The position numbers and the translations under genes were made by a program. Below are positions 7,960 through 14,985 of a stretch of 21,908 bases of DNA, piece by piece. How positions within the stretch are numbered: the first letter of the stretch is position 1; each line of letters starts with the position of its first letter. The DNA is from Candidatus Hydrogenedentota bacterium. GTDB taxonomy: Bacteria; Hydrogenedentota; Hydrogenedentia; Hydrogenedentales; CAITNO01. Below the pieces are notes generated by a model, which made no database searches, was not told where the DNA came from, and saw only the letters and a list, made by a program, of their open reading frames with translations. The stretch is taken from positions 1 through 21,908 of the forward strand of contig CAIJOU010000746.1 in the NCBI GenBank assembly GCA_903822375.1, in the 5' to 3' direction.

Positions 7960-8529
7960 TCAGAACCACTTCTTCGGCAACGAATGGGGTTCATAGCTGT
8001 CCAGATATTCAAAGGCCGCCTCCGGCGTGGCGCAAACGGCGAACATGTCGAGACTGGCCTCCTTCAGGAAACTCTCGTGCACCAGCGTTCCGAAGAACGC
8101 GAAGAGCCAGTCGTAGAAGCCGCGCGTGTTGATGAACGCGCAGGGCTTGGCGTGATAGCCGAGCTGCTTCAGTGTCAGCACCTCCATGATCTCCTCCAGC
8201 GTGCCGAAACTGCCGGGCAGCGCAATGAACGCGTCGGCGCGTGAGGCCATAATGGCCTTGCGGTCCTGCATCGTCTCGGTGACAATCAACTCGTCCGCTT
8301 CGCGGTATTCAAGCTCAAGGTCCACAAGCCGGTCCGGGATGACGCCGACCACATGGCCGCCGTGCCCGTGCACGGCACGGGCGCACTCGCCCATCAGCCC
8401 AATCTTGCCCGCACCGTACACCAGCGTGGCCCCGCGCTGGCCAATCAGCGCTCCCGTGCGCCGCGCGGCTTCCTTGTATTCCTCGTCCACCGCGTCGCTC
8501 GACGCGGCATACACGCAGATATGCTTCAC
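7960..8529 (-). CDS. LOG-family (TIGR00730-like) Rossmann-fold protein
   Basis: Cytosolic 189-residue protein of the 'lonely guy' family, whose characterised members are cytokinin-nucleotide phosphoribohydrolases or related nucleotide hydrolases. It starts 'MKHICVYAASSDAVDEEY', has 'LVYGAGKIGLMG' (~37-47), 'VVGVIPDRL' and 'MQDRKAIM' (~87-94, usual form MHERK), and the active-site segment 'LPGSFGTLEEIMEV' (105-117). The family signature is PGGxGTxxE; here the second Gly is Ser. The GTG start at 8529 overlaps the upstream gene's TGA (GTGA), with GGAGGA ~8 nt before it; the frame is open further upstream but that part overlaps the methyltransferase. Length is normal for the family. Direct coupling to the methyltransferase and the fusion gene is clear; the natural substrate is not. 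Confidence 0.88.
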   Translation of the reverse strand: MKHICVYAASSDAVDEEYKEAARRTGALIGQRGATLVYGAGKIGLMGECARAVHGHGGHVVGVIPDRLVDLELEYREADELIVTETMQDRKAIMASRADAFIALPGSFGTLEEIMEVLTLKQLGYHAKPCAFINTRGFYDWLFAFFGTLVHESFLKEASLDMFAVCATPEAAFEYLDSYEPHSLPKKWF

Positions 8530-9722
8530 GATTCCGTCTCCTCCGTGCCGTCCCGCCGGAGCAGGCACACGGTCTCCACATGCGGTGTTTGCGGAAACAG
8601 GTCCAGGGCCACCACCCGCTCGGGGCGCCATCCGCCCGCCGCCAGCATCTTCAAATCCCGCGCCAGTGTCGCGGGGTCGCAGGACACGTACACTATCCGT
8701 TCCGCGTCAGACTTCTCCAGTGTCGGCACCAGCGCCAACGCACCCGACCGCGGCGGATCGAGAATCACCGTCTCGAATCCGCCCCGGGCCACCGCCTCGG
8801 CCATCAGCACCTCGCCGCCGCGGCCGTAACTGCCCAGTCCCAGCGCGTCCGCCGCCTGCACCGCCTCGGGCGCATGGTCATAGCCCTCCACCCGCGCGCC
8901 CTGCCGGGCGGCCCACAGCGAAAGATTGCCGTTGCCGCAGTACAGGTCCAGCACGGAAGCCGGAGTACCCGCCATTTCCGTAACGACCCGCAGCAGCATG
9001 CGGTTCAGCGTAAGGCTGGACTGGCAGAAGGCACCGTTCACAATCGGAACCCCGTCCACCTCAAACACCGCCCGCGGCCGGCCGTCGCCCAGCGCGTTGG
9101 CCAGCGGAAAGGCCCCGCGGACACGGTCCAGTTCCGAGGGGACGGTCCACACCATAATCTCGCCTGTTTCCGGGTGGGCAGTAATCATGACCGACCCGCG
9201 CACGCGCAATTCGGCCAGAATACGGAAGGCGTTGTTCACCACATCGTTGCACAGGGGGCAGCGCGTCATGGGCACAATCCGGTTCGACTGGGCCGCATAA
9301 AGGCCCAGGCGAGTGCCGTCGCCGTGAAACTCCGCACGGGTCCGGTAACCCAGCCGTTGTCCCGGGTCCTCAACCCATTCCACCTCGGTTTCAATTTTGC
9401 CAATGCGGCGCAGGCACTCGGTGACAATTCGATGCTTCCACTCACCCTGCTCGGGATAGCCGAAACAGCCCCAAATGTACGCCTCGGCCATGGCCGGATT
9501 GTCGCCGATAAACTCGGTCCGGTGCGGCGAGGGGGTCACCACCTCCAGCAAGCGCGCCCAGGTGGCCGTGGCCGAGCGCTTGTGCACCCGCACCTTCACC
9601 CGGTCACCCGGCAGCGCAAAAGGCACGAAACAAACCTGGCCCTCCTCCAGACGACCCAAGCCGTCACCGCCGTGCGCGACGGCGTGAATCCACAAATGCA
9701 TCGTCGGTCCGGTGGTGCTCAT
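8526..9722 (-). CDS. RlmD/TrmA-type RNA (uracil-C5)-methyltransferase
   Basis: SAM-dependent methyltransferase forming 5-methyluridine in RNA, most like the 23S rRNA enzyme RlmD/RumA. An N-terminal OB-like TRAM domain (residues ~8-62, 'GGDGLGRLEEGQVCFVPF', 'PGDRVKVRV') precedes the catalytic domain. That domain has 'FCQSSLTLNRML', the SAM site 'VLDLYCGNGNLSLWAA', 'VILDPPRSGA' (Asp322), the catalytic 'YVSCDPATLARDL' (Cys348) and the general base in 'PHVETV' (Glu383). In the segment where RlmD has a four-cysteine iron-sulfur site, only one cysteine remains ('IWGCFGYPEQGEWK'), so this member probably lacks the cluster. The ATG overlaps the upstream gene's stop (ATGA) and its stop overlaps the LOG start. 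RNA target (23S rRNA or tRNA) not determinable from sequence. Confidence 0.9.
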   Translation of the reverse strand: MSTTGPTMHLWIHAVAHGGDGLGRLEEGQVCFVPFALPGDRVKVRVHKRSATATWARLLEVVTPSPHRTEFIGDNPAMAEAYIWGCFGYPEQGEWKHRIVTECLRRIGKIETEVEWVEDPGQRLGYRTRAEFHGDGTRLGLYAAQSNRIVPMTRCPLCNDVVNNAFRILAELRVRGSVMITAHPETGEIMVWTVPSELDRVRGAFPLANALGDGRPRAVFEVDGVPIVNGAFCQSSLTLNRMLLRVVTEMAGTPASVLDLYCGNGNLSLWAARQGARVEGYDHAPEAVQAADALGLGSYGRGGEVLMAEAVARGGFETVILDPPRSGALALVPTLEKSDAERIVYVSCDPATLARDLKMLAAGGWRPERVVALDLFPQTPHVETVCLLRRDGTEETES

Positions 9723-10480
9723 GCTGTTTCAGCCGCCTTCTCCTGTTCGCGCCGTCCCTGGTCACGCAGCAGGCGCAACAGGTCCGCCAGTTTTCCCGAC
9801 ACCATCATGTTTGGGTCTCCAGAATAGGGAATCATAAATGACTTTGTTAACCGCACGGTCTTGTCCGGCGCAACCATGGCGGGCGCGTTCAAGGCCAGGA
9901 CGCACCGCGACGGGTCAGGATCAAACAGTTCGTAACGCCCTCCGTGTTCCAGTCCAAGCAGCAGTCCCAGACGCCCGCGCCCCTGCAACTCCGCCGCCAC
10001 GGCGCGCTCTTCCGTCTCCCACGCCGCCGCCTCCGACCGCCGCGCCAGACCGTGCGTCAGCACGCCTGCACCGTCCCGGCGCAGCGCCAGCACGTCTACC
10101 GCCACGGCCGTCAGGGTAAAATCCCGGACGCCCAAATTGGACACCTCGACGGTCCGCACCAACGCGGGATGCTCGTGCAGCGCCGTGGTGTGCACCGCCA
10201 CCACCCAACCGGGTCCGGGCCATCGGGCCGTCACGGCAGCCCCAAAGGTGTCGCACGAATCACTCCATTCCGGCGGCCCCGCCGACTCCAGACGGAGCGG
10301 CACACCGTCCATCTCCAACCGGAGGTCAGTCCCCGACGCCTCGATCCACTCGACATAGCCCCCCGGCAGCTTCTGGCGCAGTTCCACCGTCTTGCACAGA
10401 AACTCCGACCAGCAACGCTCGATCCAATCGTTTCCAACGACTGCCGAACCGTTGTTCATCCGCGTGTAGGCCCGTGGCAT
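9719..10480 (-). CDS. Uncharacterised beta-rich protein heading the operon
   Basis: I do not recognise this 253-residue protein. It has no signal peptide, membrane helix or obvious catalytic motif. It is rich in alternating hydrophobic residues typical of beta sandwiches, for example 'GYVEWIEASGTDLRLEMDG', 'GWVVAVHTTALHEHPALVR' and 'TVEVSNLGVRDFTLTAVAV'. The 'R-x-V-E-V-S-N-L-G' stretch recalls the N-terminal sandwich domain of GH36 alpha-galactosidases or other carbohydrate-binding sandwiches, which is a weak resemblance. The C-terminus is charged (KLADLLRLLRDQGRREQEKA) and likely helical. The ATG at 10480 has TTTGGAG 10 nt upstream; the frame is open to 10654 but that part crosses the divergent promoter region. 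Its stop overlaps the methyltransferase start (ATGA), so it is a genuine first gene of the operon. Confidence 0.7.
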   Translation of the reverse strand: MPRAYTRMNNGSAVVGNDWIERCWSEFLCKTVELRQKLPGGYVEWIEASGTDLRLEMDGVPLRLESAGPPEWSDSCDTFGAAVTARWPGPGWVVAVHTTALHEHPALVRTVEVSNLGVRDFTLTAVAVDVLALRRDGAGVLTHGLARRSEAAAWETEERAVAAELQGRGRLGLLLGLEHGGRYELFDPDPSRCVLALNAPAMVAPDKTVRLTKSFMIPYSGDPNMMVSGKLADLLRLLRDQGRREQEKAAETA

Positions 10481-10524
10481 GTCCAAAATGCTCCAAAGTG
10501 CCGCGTTCCGTGCGGCAAAAACGG

Positions 10525-10554
10525 AGTTTACCCGTTTCCACCGTCCTTTGTCTA
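10525..10554 (-). promoter_or_regulatory. Candidate sigma70-type promoter for the four-gene operon
   Basis: On the minus strand TAGACA (10554-10549, 5/6 match to TTGACA) and TAAACT (10530-10525, 4/6 match to TATAAT) are separated by 18 nt. The predicted start of transcription would lie about 35-40 nt before the ATG at 10480. Spacing and position are good but the -10 is weak. Confidence 0.3.
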
Positions 10555-10616
10555 AGGGAAACCCCATGCGGCGAGAAAGCGGGCTGCGCACTTGGACTGT
10601 GTCGCCCTTTCCGCCG

Positions 10617-10624
10617 CATAATGC
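10617..10624 (+). promoter_or_regulatory. Candidate -10 element (CATAATGC) for the DUF4838 gene
   Basis: CATAATGC lies about 30 nt upstream of the start codon at 10653, with a poor -35 (TTGGAC at 10592-10597, 19-nt spacer). The same octamer is found at almost the same distance from the next plus-strand gene, which supports a shared promoter type. Confidence 0.25.
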
Positions 10625-10652
10625 TCCCGTTTCAAGAAGAAGGGATTTGACC

Positions 10653-12995
10653 ATGCGCGGTTATGCAGCATTCTTTGTTTTGACGGCATTTCTTGCGGGG
10701 GCATCGTCCGCAACAACGCTCAGACTCGCTGAAGGGGGGTCGGGCACTGCCCAAATTGTGTTGTGCAATGGTGCCGTCGCCGCTGATAAGACCGCGGCAA
10801 AGGAACTGGCCGCGTACTTGGGAGAGGCTGTCGGGACCGCGTTTCCCGTCGTGAGCGAAGCGGAGGCTGCGCCGGACAGAGTCCACCTGTATGTCGGCGC
10901 AACGGTAAAGGCCAAGGAGGCTGGCATCGATTCCGGCGCGCTGGGGCCGGAGGAATGGGCCATCCGCACCCACGGCAACGACCTGGTGCTGGCGGGTGGC
11001 CGGCCACGCGGCACGCTGTACGCCGTCTATCACTTTCTGGAGGACGAGGTGGGGGTGCACTGGTGGAATCCCTATGAGGAATCGGTGCCCAAGACACCCG
11101 ATCTGTCCGTGGGCGAGATGAACCGTCACGGCAAACCCACGTTCCGTTACCGCGATATCTACATGCTCTACGGCGGCGACAACGGCCGCTTCGCCGCGCG
11201 CAACCGGCTCAACCGCGACGGCGACGCGGGCATCGGCGCGGAGTACGGCGGCGAAATGGGCTACGGCCCGCCCTACCATGTGCACACCTTCAACGCCTAT
11301 TTCCCGCCCGACAAGTACTTTGCCGCGCATCCGGAGTGGTATTCGCTCATCAACGGTCAACGCCAAAAGGACATGTCCCAGTTGTGCCTGACCAACGCCG
11401 CACTGCGCGCCGCGTTTGTGGAGAAGCTGAAAGCCTACATTGCCGGTGCGCGCGACGATGCGGAACGCAGGGGTCAGCCCGCGCCGACCGTGTTCGACAT
11501 TTCACAGAACGACTGGGAAGGCATGTGCCAGTGCGATGCCTGCCAGGCCATCACCAAGGCAGAAGGCTCCGAGTCGGGGCCGCTGCTCGATTTCCTCAAT
11601 TACCTTGCCGACGCCATCAAGGACGAATGTCCGGGCGTGTGCATTGACTCACTGGCGTACATGATGACCCAGAAGCCGCCCAAGACGCTGCGCCCGCGCG
11701 ACAACCTCATTCTGCGCCTGTGTGACACGGGCAGCAACTTCACCAAGCCGGTCACCGACCCAGAGAACACGCCCTTCCGCGAGCACCTGATGAGTTGGGC
11801 GGCCATCACGAAGAACCTGCGCCTCTGGAACTACGCCGTCACCTATGCGCCCCATTACGGCCTGCCCATGCCCTCGGTGCACACTTATCCAACCAGCTAC
11901 CAGTTCTACGCAGAGCACAACGTGGAGGGCGTGTTCACCGAGCACGAGTACCCCGTCCTCGCCGACCTGCGTGACTTCAAAATCTGGATGATGATGAAGA
12001 TGCTGGAGGACCCGTACCAGGACTACGGGAAGCAGGTACGCATCTTCATGGATGGGTTCTATGGTCCGGCGGGTGAGACATTACACACTTACCTGGACCG
12101 TCTCGAAAAAGCCGCCCAGGCAAAGCCGGGCTACCTGAGCATGGGCGCATCGCCGCACCAGTACCACTACCTGGACCTCGCATTTGTGCAAAACGCCCAG
12201 GGGCTTTTCGACCAGGCCGAGACGCTGGTGAAAGATGATTCCGTGTTGCTGCGGCGCGTACGCCACGCGCGGCTGCCGCTTGACCGCGCCACACTCGTGC
12301 TCTACCGCGACCTCGTCGCGCAGTGGCACCGTGCGGGCAACGACCCGGCGGCGTTCCCGCTCGACCGCGACGCCGTGGGGGAACGCTGCCGCGACACATG
12401 GCGCACCCAGGTCGAATTCCGGATTGCCCCCGTGTCCCAAGCCGCCGCATTGGCCGAAATGGAAACCGAACTGAAACCGCTGCTTGCACGTGCGGTCAAC
12501 ACGCCCCTGCCCGTGCAGTTCCGTGACACGCCGGCCGCCGCAATCTACGACTACACGGCGGACCTGTCGCGCAATTATCAGGAGGAAGCCAAACGCGTTC
12601 CCGATGCCGAGGCCGAATCGGGCGTCAGCAACCGCCTCGAATTGTCCGACGAGGACATGAAACGCTACACGTTGCCTATGCCCTGGGGGCTCTATGACAC
12701 CGTCAACAAACGCGTTCCCGGCACAGCCGTGATACACGCCGAAGACATTCCCGGCTCGGGCTATCACTGGTACCGGCTGGGCACCTTTCCCATGGGCCAG
12801 TCGTATTACGTCTACTTCTTCTGGAGTTGGGTAATCCAGTTTGACCTGGACAATGCGGTTGACCCCGAGCACCCGGACCAGTCTTATGAAGTCTGGGCAA
12901 GTATCAAATTCGAGGGGCCTGGCTTTCCCCACGCCAAACCGGACCAGAAGAACGCGATTTGCGTCGAGCGCGTGATTCTGAAAAAGCTGGGTTAG
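10653..12995 (+). CDS. Secreted DUF4838-domain protein (putative glycosidase-like)
   Basis: A 780-residue exported protein. A Sec signal peptide is visible ('MRGYAAFFVLTAFLAGASSA', cleavage ~20). Residues ~30-135 resemble the alpha-glucuronidase/GH20 N-terminal auxiliary domain ('AAKELAAYLGEAVGTAFPVV', 'HGNDLVLAGGRPRGTLYAVY'). The DUF4838 region follows (~190-470): 'HPEWYSLINGQRQ' near 226, 'SQNDWEGMCQCDACQ' near 286, and 'DFKIWMMMKMLEDPYQD' near 440. These are typical of this family, which has a TIM-barrel glycosidase-like fold. The C-terminal ~85 residues are aromatic-rich ('YHWYRLGTFPMGQSYYVYFF') and look like a sugar-binding sandwich. The start has AAGGG 8 nt upstream. No enzymatic activity has been fixed for most of the family; polysaccharide breakdown is the usual guess. 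The propeller gene follows after 85 bp. Confidence 0.85.
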   Translation: MRGYAAFFVLTAFLAGASSATTLRLAEGGSGTAQIVLCNGAVAADKTAAKELAAYLGEAVGTAFPVVSEAEAAPDRVHLYVGATVKAKEAGIDSGALGPEEWAIRTHGNDLVLAGGRPRGTLYAVYHFLEDEVGVHWWNPYEESVPKTPDLSVGEMNRHGKPTFRYRDIYMLYGGDNGRFAARNRLNRDGDAGIGAEYGGEMGYGPPYHVHTFNAYFPPDKYFAAHPEWYSLINGQRQKDMSQLCLTNAALRAAFVEKLKAYIAGARDDAERRGQPAPTVFDISQNDWEGMCQCDACQAITKAEGSESGPLLDFLNYLADAIKDECPGVCIDSLAYMMTQKPPKTLRPRDNLILRLCDTGSNFTKPVTDPENTPFREHLMSWAAITKNLRLWNYAVTYAPHYGLPMPSVHTYPTSYQFYAEHNVEGVFTEHEYPVLADLRDFKIWMMMKMLEDPYQDYGKQVRIFMDGFYGPAGETLHTYLDRLEKAAQAKPGYLSMGASPHQYHYLDLAFVQNAQGLFDQAETLVKDDSVLLRRVRHARLPLDRATLVLYRDLVAQWHRAGNDPAAFPLDRDAVGERCRDTWRTQVEFRIAPVSQAAALAEMETELKPLLARAVNTPLPVQFRDTPAAAIYDYTADLSRNYQEEAKRVPDAEAESGVSNRLELSDEDMKRYTLPMPWGLYDTVNKRVPGTAVIHAEDIPGSGYHWYRLGTFPMGQSYYVYFFWSWVIQFDLDNAVDPEHPDQSYEVWASIKFEGPGFPHAKPDQKNAICVERVILKKLG

Positions 12996-13043
12996 CAATG
13001 TCCACGGCACCTCTCCCACTTGTGCATGGGCAAGAAGCCCGGC

Positions 13044-13051
13044 CATAATGC
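13044..13051 (+). promoter_or_regulatory. Candidate -10 element (CATAATGC) for the propeller gene
   Basis: Same octamer as upstream of the DUF4838 gene, ending about 30 nt before the ATG at 13081. A partial -35 TTGTGC at 13020-13025 has an 18-nt spacer. It suggests the propeller gene has its own promoter despite the short 85-bp gap. Confidence 0.25.
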
Positions 13052-13080
13052 ATTCTTCACCCCGTACCTGAGGAGTTGTC

Positions 13081-14826
13081 ATGACCGACCCAACCAGCCC
13101 GACCGAGATTATTCCTGAAGCCAAAGAAGTCCGCCTGCGCCTGTGGCCGGCCATCGTGATTGTGGTTGTCCACCTCTCCGTATCGCTGTACACCCTGTAC
13201 TTCGGTGCCACGAACGCACAAAGCATGGTGGGTTTCATCGGCGCACCGATTCTGGCACTGCTGCTGCTGGCCGTCTGGTGGCTTGCGGCGAGCCGGGCAC
13301 CCTGGCGCTCCCGACTGCTCGGTTTTCTGCTGGTCGTGGCCGCAATTCTGTGGATCGTCGGCACGCAGAAAGCCCACAATCCGATGCTGCTGCTGGCCGC
13401 CCTGCCGACCCTGACGACCGGCCTGGTGGCGGCCATGCTACTAACGTCCCGCCTTCGCTGGTCGCTGCGGAAATGGCTGCTCGCCGCACTGGTTGTGGTC
13501 TGCGCGCTGGGCTTCAGCATGCTGCGCGCCGAGGGGCTGAGCGGCAGTTTGACGCCGGTACTCGCCTGGCGCTGGAGCCCGACGGCGGAAGAGCTGCTCA
13601 AGGCCGCACCCGCGCTGCCCGCTACCGAAGCCGGCGGCACGGCCGTCCTGCCCGCGCAGGCGGGACCGGGCGACTGGCCCGCTTTCCGCGGACCGTCCCG
13701 GGACAACCGCGTAACCGGGGTGAAGTTGTCGACCGACTGGAGCACGCCGCCGCGCGAGCTGTGGCGCAAGCGCGTCGGCGTGGGCTGGTCGTCCTACATC
13801 GCGGTGGGCGACTATGTTTTCACCCAGGAACAGCGCGACGAACAGGAACTGGTCACGTGCAGCCGCGCCGCCTCCGGCGAGGATGTATGGGTAAACCGGA
13901 TACCCTCCCATTTTGAAAACGACATGGGACCGGGGCCGCGCGCAACCCCGGCCTTTGAACAGGGCCGTCTGTATACCCTGGGCGCAAGGGGCGCGCTGCA
14001 GTGCCTAGAAGCCGCCACAGGAAAAGTGGTCTGGAAACGCGACATCACGGTCGATGCCGAACACGGCGTACCCGGATGGGGATTCTCCAGTTCGCCGCTG
14101 GTAGTGGACGATTGGCTCATCGTGTACACCAACGGCGGCGACGGCAAAAGTCTGATTTGCTATGACCGGCTGTCGGGCAATCCTGTCTGGCACGCCGGAC
14201 GCGGCGGTGGCGGCTACAGCTCGCCGCAGTATTCCGTCCTCGAAGACACACCGCAGGTGCTGATGATCAGTGATTTCGGCATGCAATCCTTTGCTCCCGA
14301 AACCGGCGAGTTGCTTTGGGAACATCCGGATCAGGCCAAGACGAATCCGCGCTGCGTTCAACCGCGGGTTGTGGACGGCAATGCGGTCCTGCTGGGCACG
14401 CCCCTGGGCATTGGCGCGCGCATGCTCCAGATACAAAAGAAGGACAGCGTTTGGTCTGCAACGGAGAAGTGGACCAACACCAAGTTCCGGCCCTACTTCA
14501 ACGACATGGTCTTCCACAAGGGCTTCTGTTACGGATTCGACGGGGACAGATTCTGCTGCGTTGACGCCGCCACGGGAGAAACGCGCTGGCAGGGCAAGCG
14601 GCACGGCGGGCAGGTGCTGCTCCTTGCGGACATGGACATGCTCTTCGTTGTGAGCGAGAAAGGCGAAGCCATCCTGATCCCCGCAACGCCGGCAGAATGC
14701 AAAGAGATTGCCCGCTTCAAGGCGCTCAGCGGCAAAACCTGGAACCACCCCGTGATCGCCCACGGAAAGCTGTTCGTCAGGAATGCCGAAGAGGCCGCCT
14801 GCTTCGAACTTCCGGTAGTGCCGTAA
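13081..14826 (+). CDS. Membrane-anchored PQQ-like beta-propeller protein
   Basis: A 581-residue protein with five predicted membrane helices at the N-terminus (residues ~23-42, 50-68, 78-93, 99-119, 128-147), then an eight-bladed-type PQQ_2 propeller domain. The junction 'GDWPAFRGPSRDNRVTG' (~199-215) is the usual opening of planctomycete-type propellers. Repeat signatures include 'ALQCLEAATGKVVWKRDI', 'LICYDRLSGNPVWHAG', 'MQSFAPETGELLWEHP' and 'RFCCVDAATGETRWQG', each with the A-x-T-G-x-x-x-W pattern. I see no calcium/PQQ catalytic set of a true quinoprotein dehydrogenase, so cofactor binding is not assured; scaffold or binding roles are as likely. GAGGAG lies 5 nt before the ATG. The multi-helix anchor, rather than a signal peptide, is less common in this family. 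Confidence 0.85.
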   Translation: MTDPTSPTEIIPEAKEVRLRLWPAIVIVVVHLSVSLYTLYFGATNAQSMVGFIGAPILALLLLAVWWLAASRAPWRSRLLGFLLVVAAILWIVGTQKAHNPMLLLAALPTLTTGLVAAMLLTSRLRWSLRKWLLAALVVVCALGFSMLRAEGLSGSLTPVLAWRWSPTAEELLKAAPALPATEAGGTAVLPAQAGPGDWPAFRGPSRDNRVTGVKLSTDWSTPPRELWRKRVGVGWSSYIAVGDYVFTQEQRDEQELVTCSRAASGEDVWVNRIPSHFENDMGPGPRATPAFEQGRLYTLGARGALQCLEAATGKVVWKRDITVDAEHGVPGWGFSSSPLVVDDWLIVYTNGGDGKSLICYDRLSGNPVWHAGRGGGGYSSPQYSVLEDTPQVLMISDFGMQSFAPETGELLWEHPDQAKTNPRCVQPRVVDGNAVLLGTPLGIGARMLQIQKKDSVWSATEKWTNTKFRPYFNDMVFHKGFCYGFDGDRFCCVDAATGETRWQGKRHGGQVLLLADMDMLFVVSEKGEAILIPATPAECKEIARFKALSGKTWNHPVIAHGKLFVRNAEEAACFELPVVP

Positions 14827-14829
14827 CCT

Positions 14830-14912
14830 GGGGACCGGGTACAGGCACCTATTTCCGGTGCAGGCTTGTATTGGCAGACTCAGGTCATGGACGTAAATAT
14901 GTGCCAGTCCCC
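14830..14912. repeat. REP-like inverted repeat between convergent genes
   Basis: Arms 14830-14854 (GGGGAC...AGGCACCTATTT) and 14895-14912 (AAATATGTGCCAGTCCCC) are near-reverse complements sharing GGGGAC, GGCAC and TATTT, with ~40 nt between. It starts 3 nt after the propeller gene's stop. GGGGAC/GGCAC palindromes of this type are dispersed repeats in many genomes, but other copies are not visible here. Confidence 0.55.
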
Positions 14913-14985
14913 TGTGGCTTTCCGCACCGAACCCGGCTGAGTTCCAAACCCGTGATTATCTCGCAAGAATGGCCCGGTCGGCCTG

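Noticed and set aside
8580..9827. A 415-codon plus-strand open frame over the methyltransferase gene
   Set aside because: Antisense to a gene with complete catalytic motifs; its composition (rich in H, Q and R) is typical of shadow frames.
12081..13769. A 562-codon open frame on the minus strand spanning the DUF4838 and propeller genes
   Set aside because: It lies antisense to two well-supported genes and crosses their intergenic gap, has no recognisable domain, and is expected as a mirror frame in GC-rich coding DNA.
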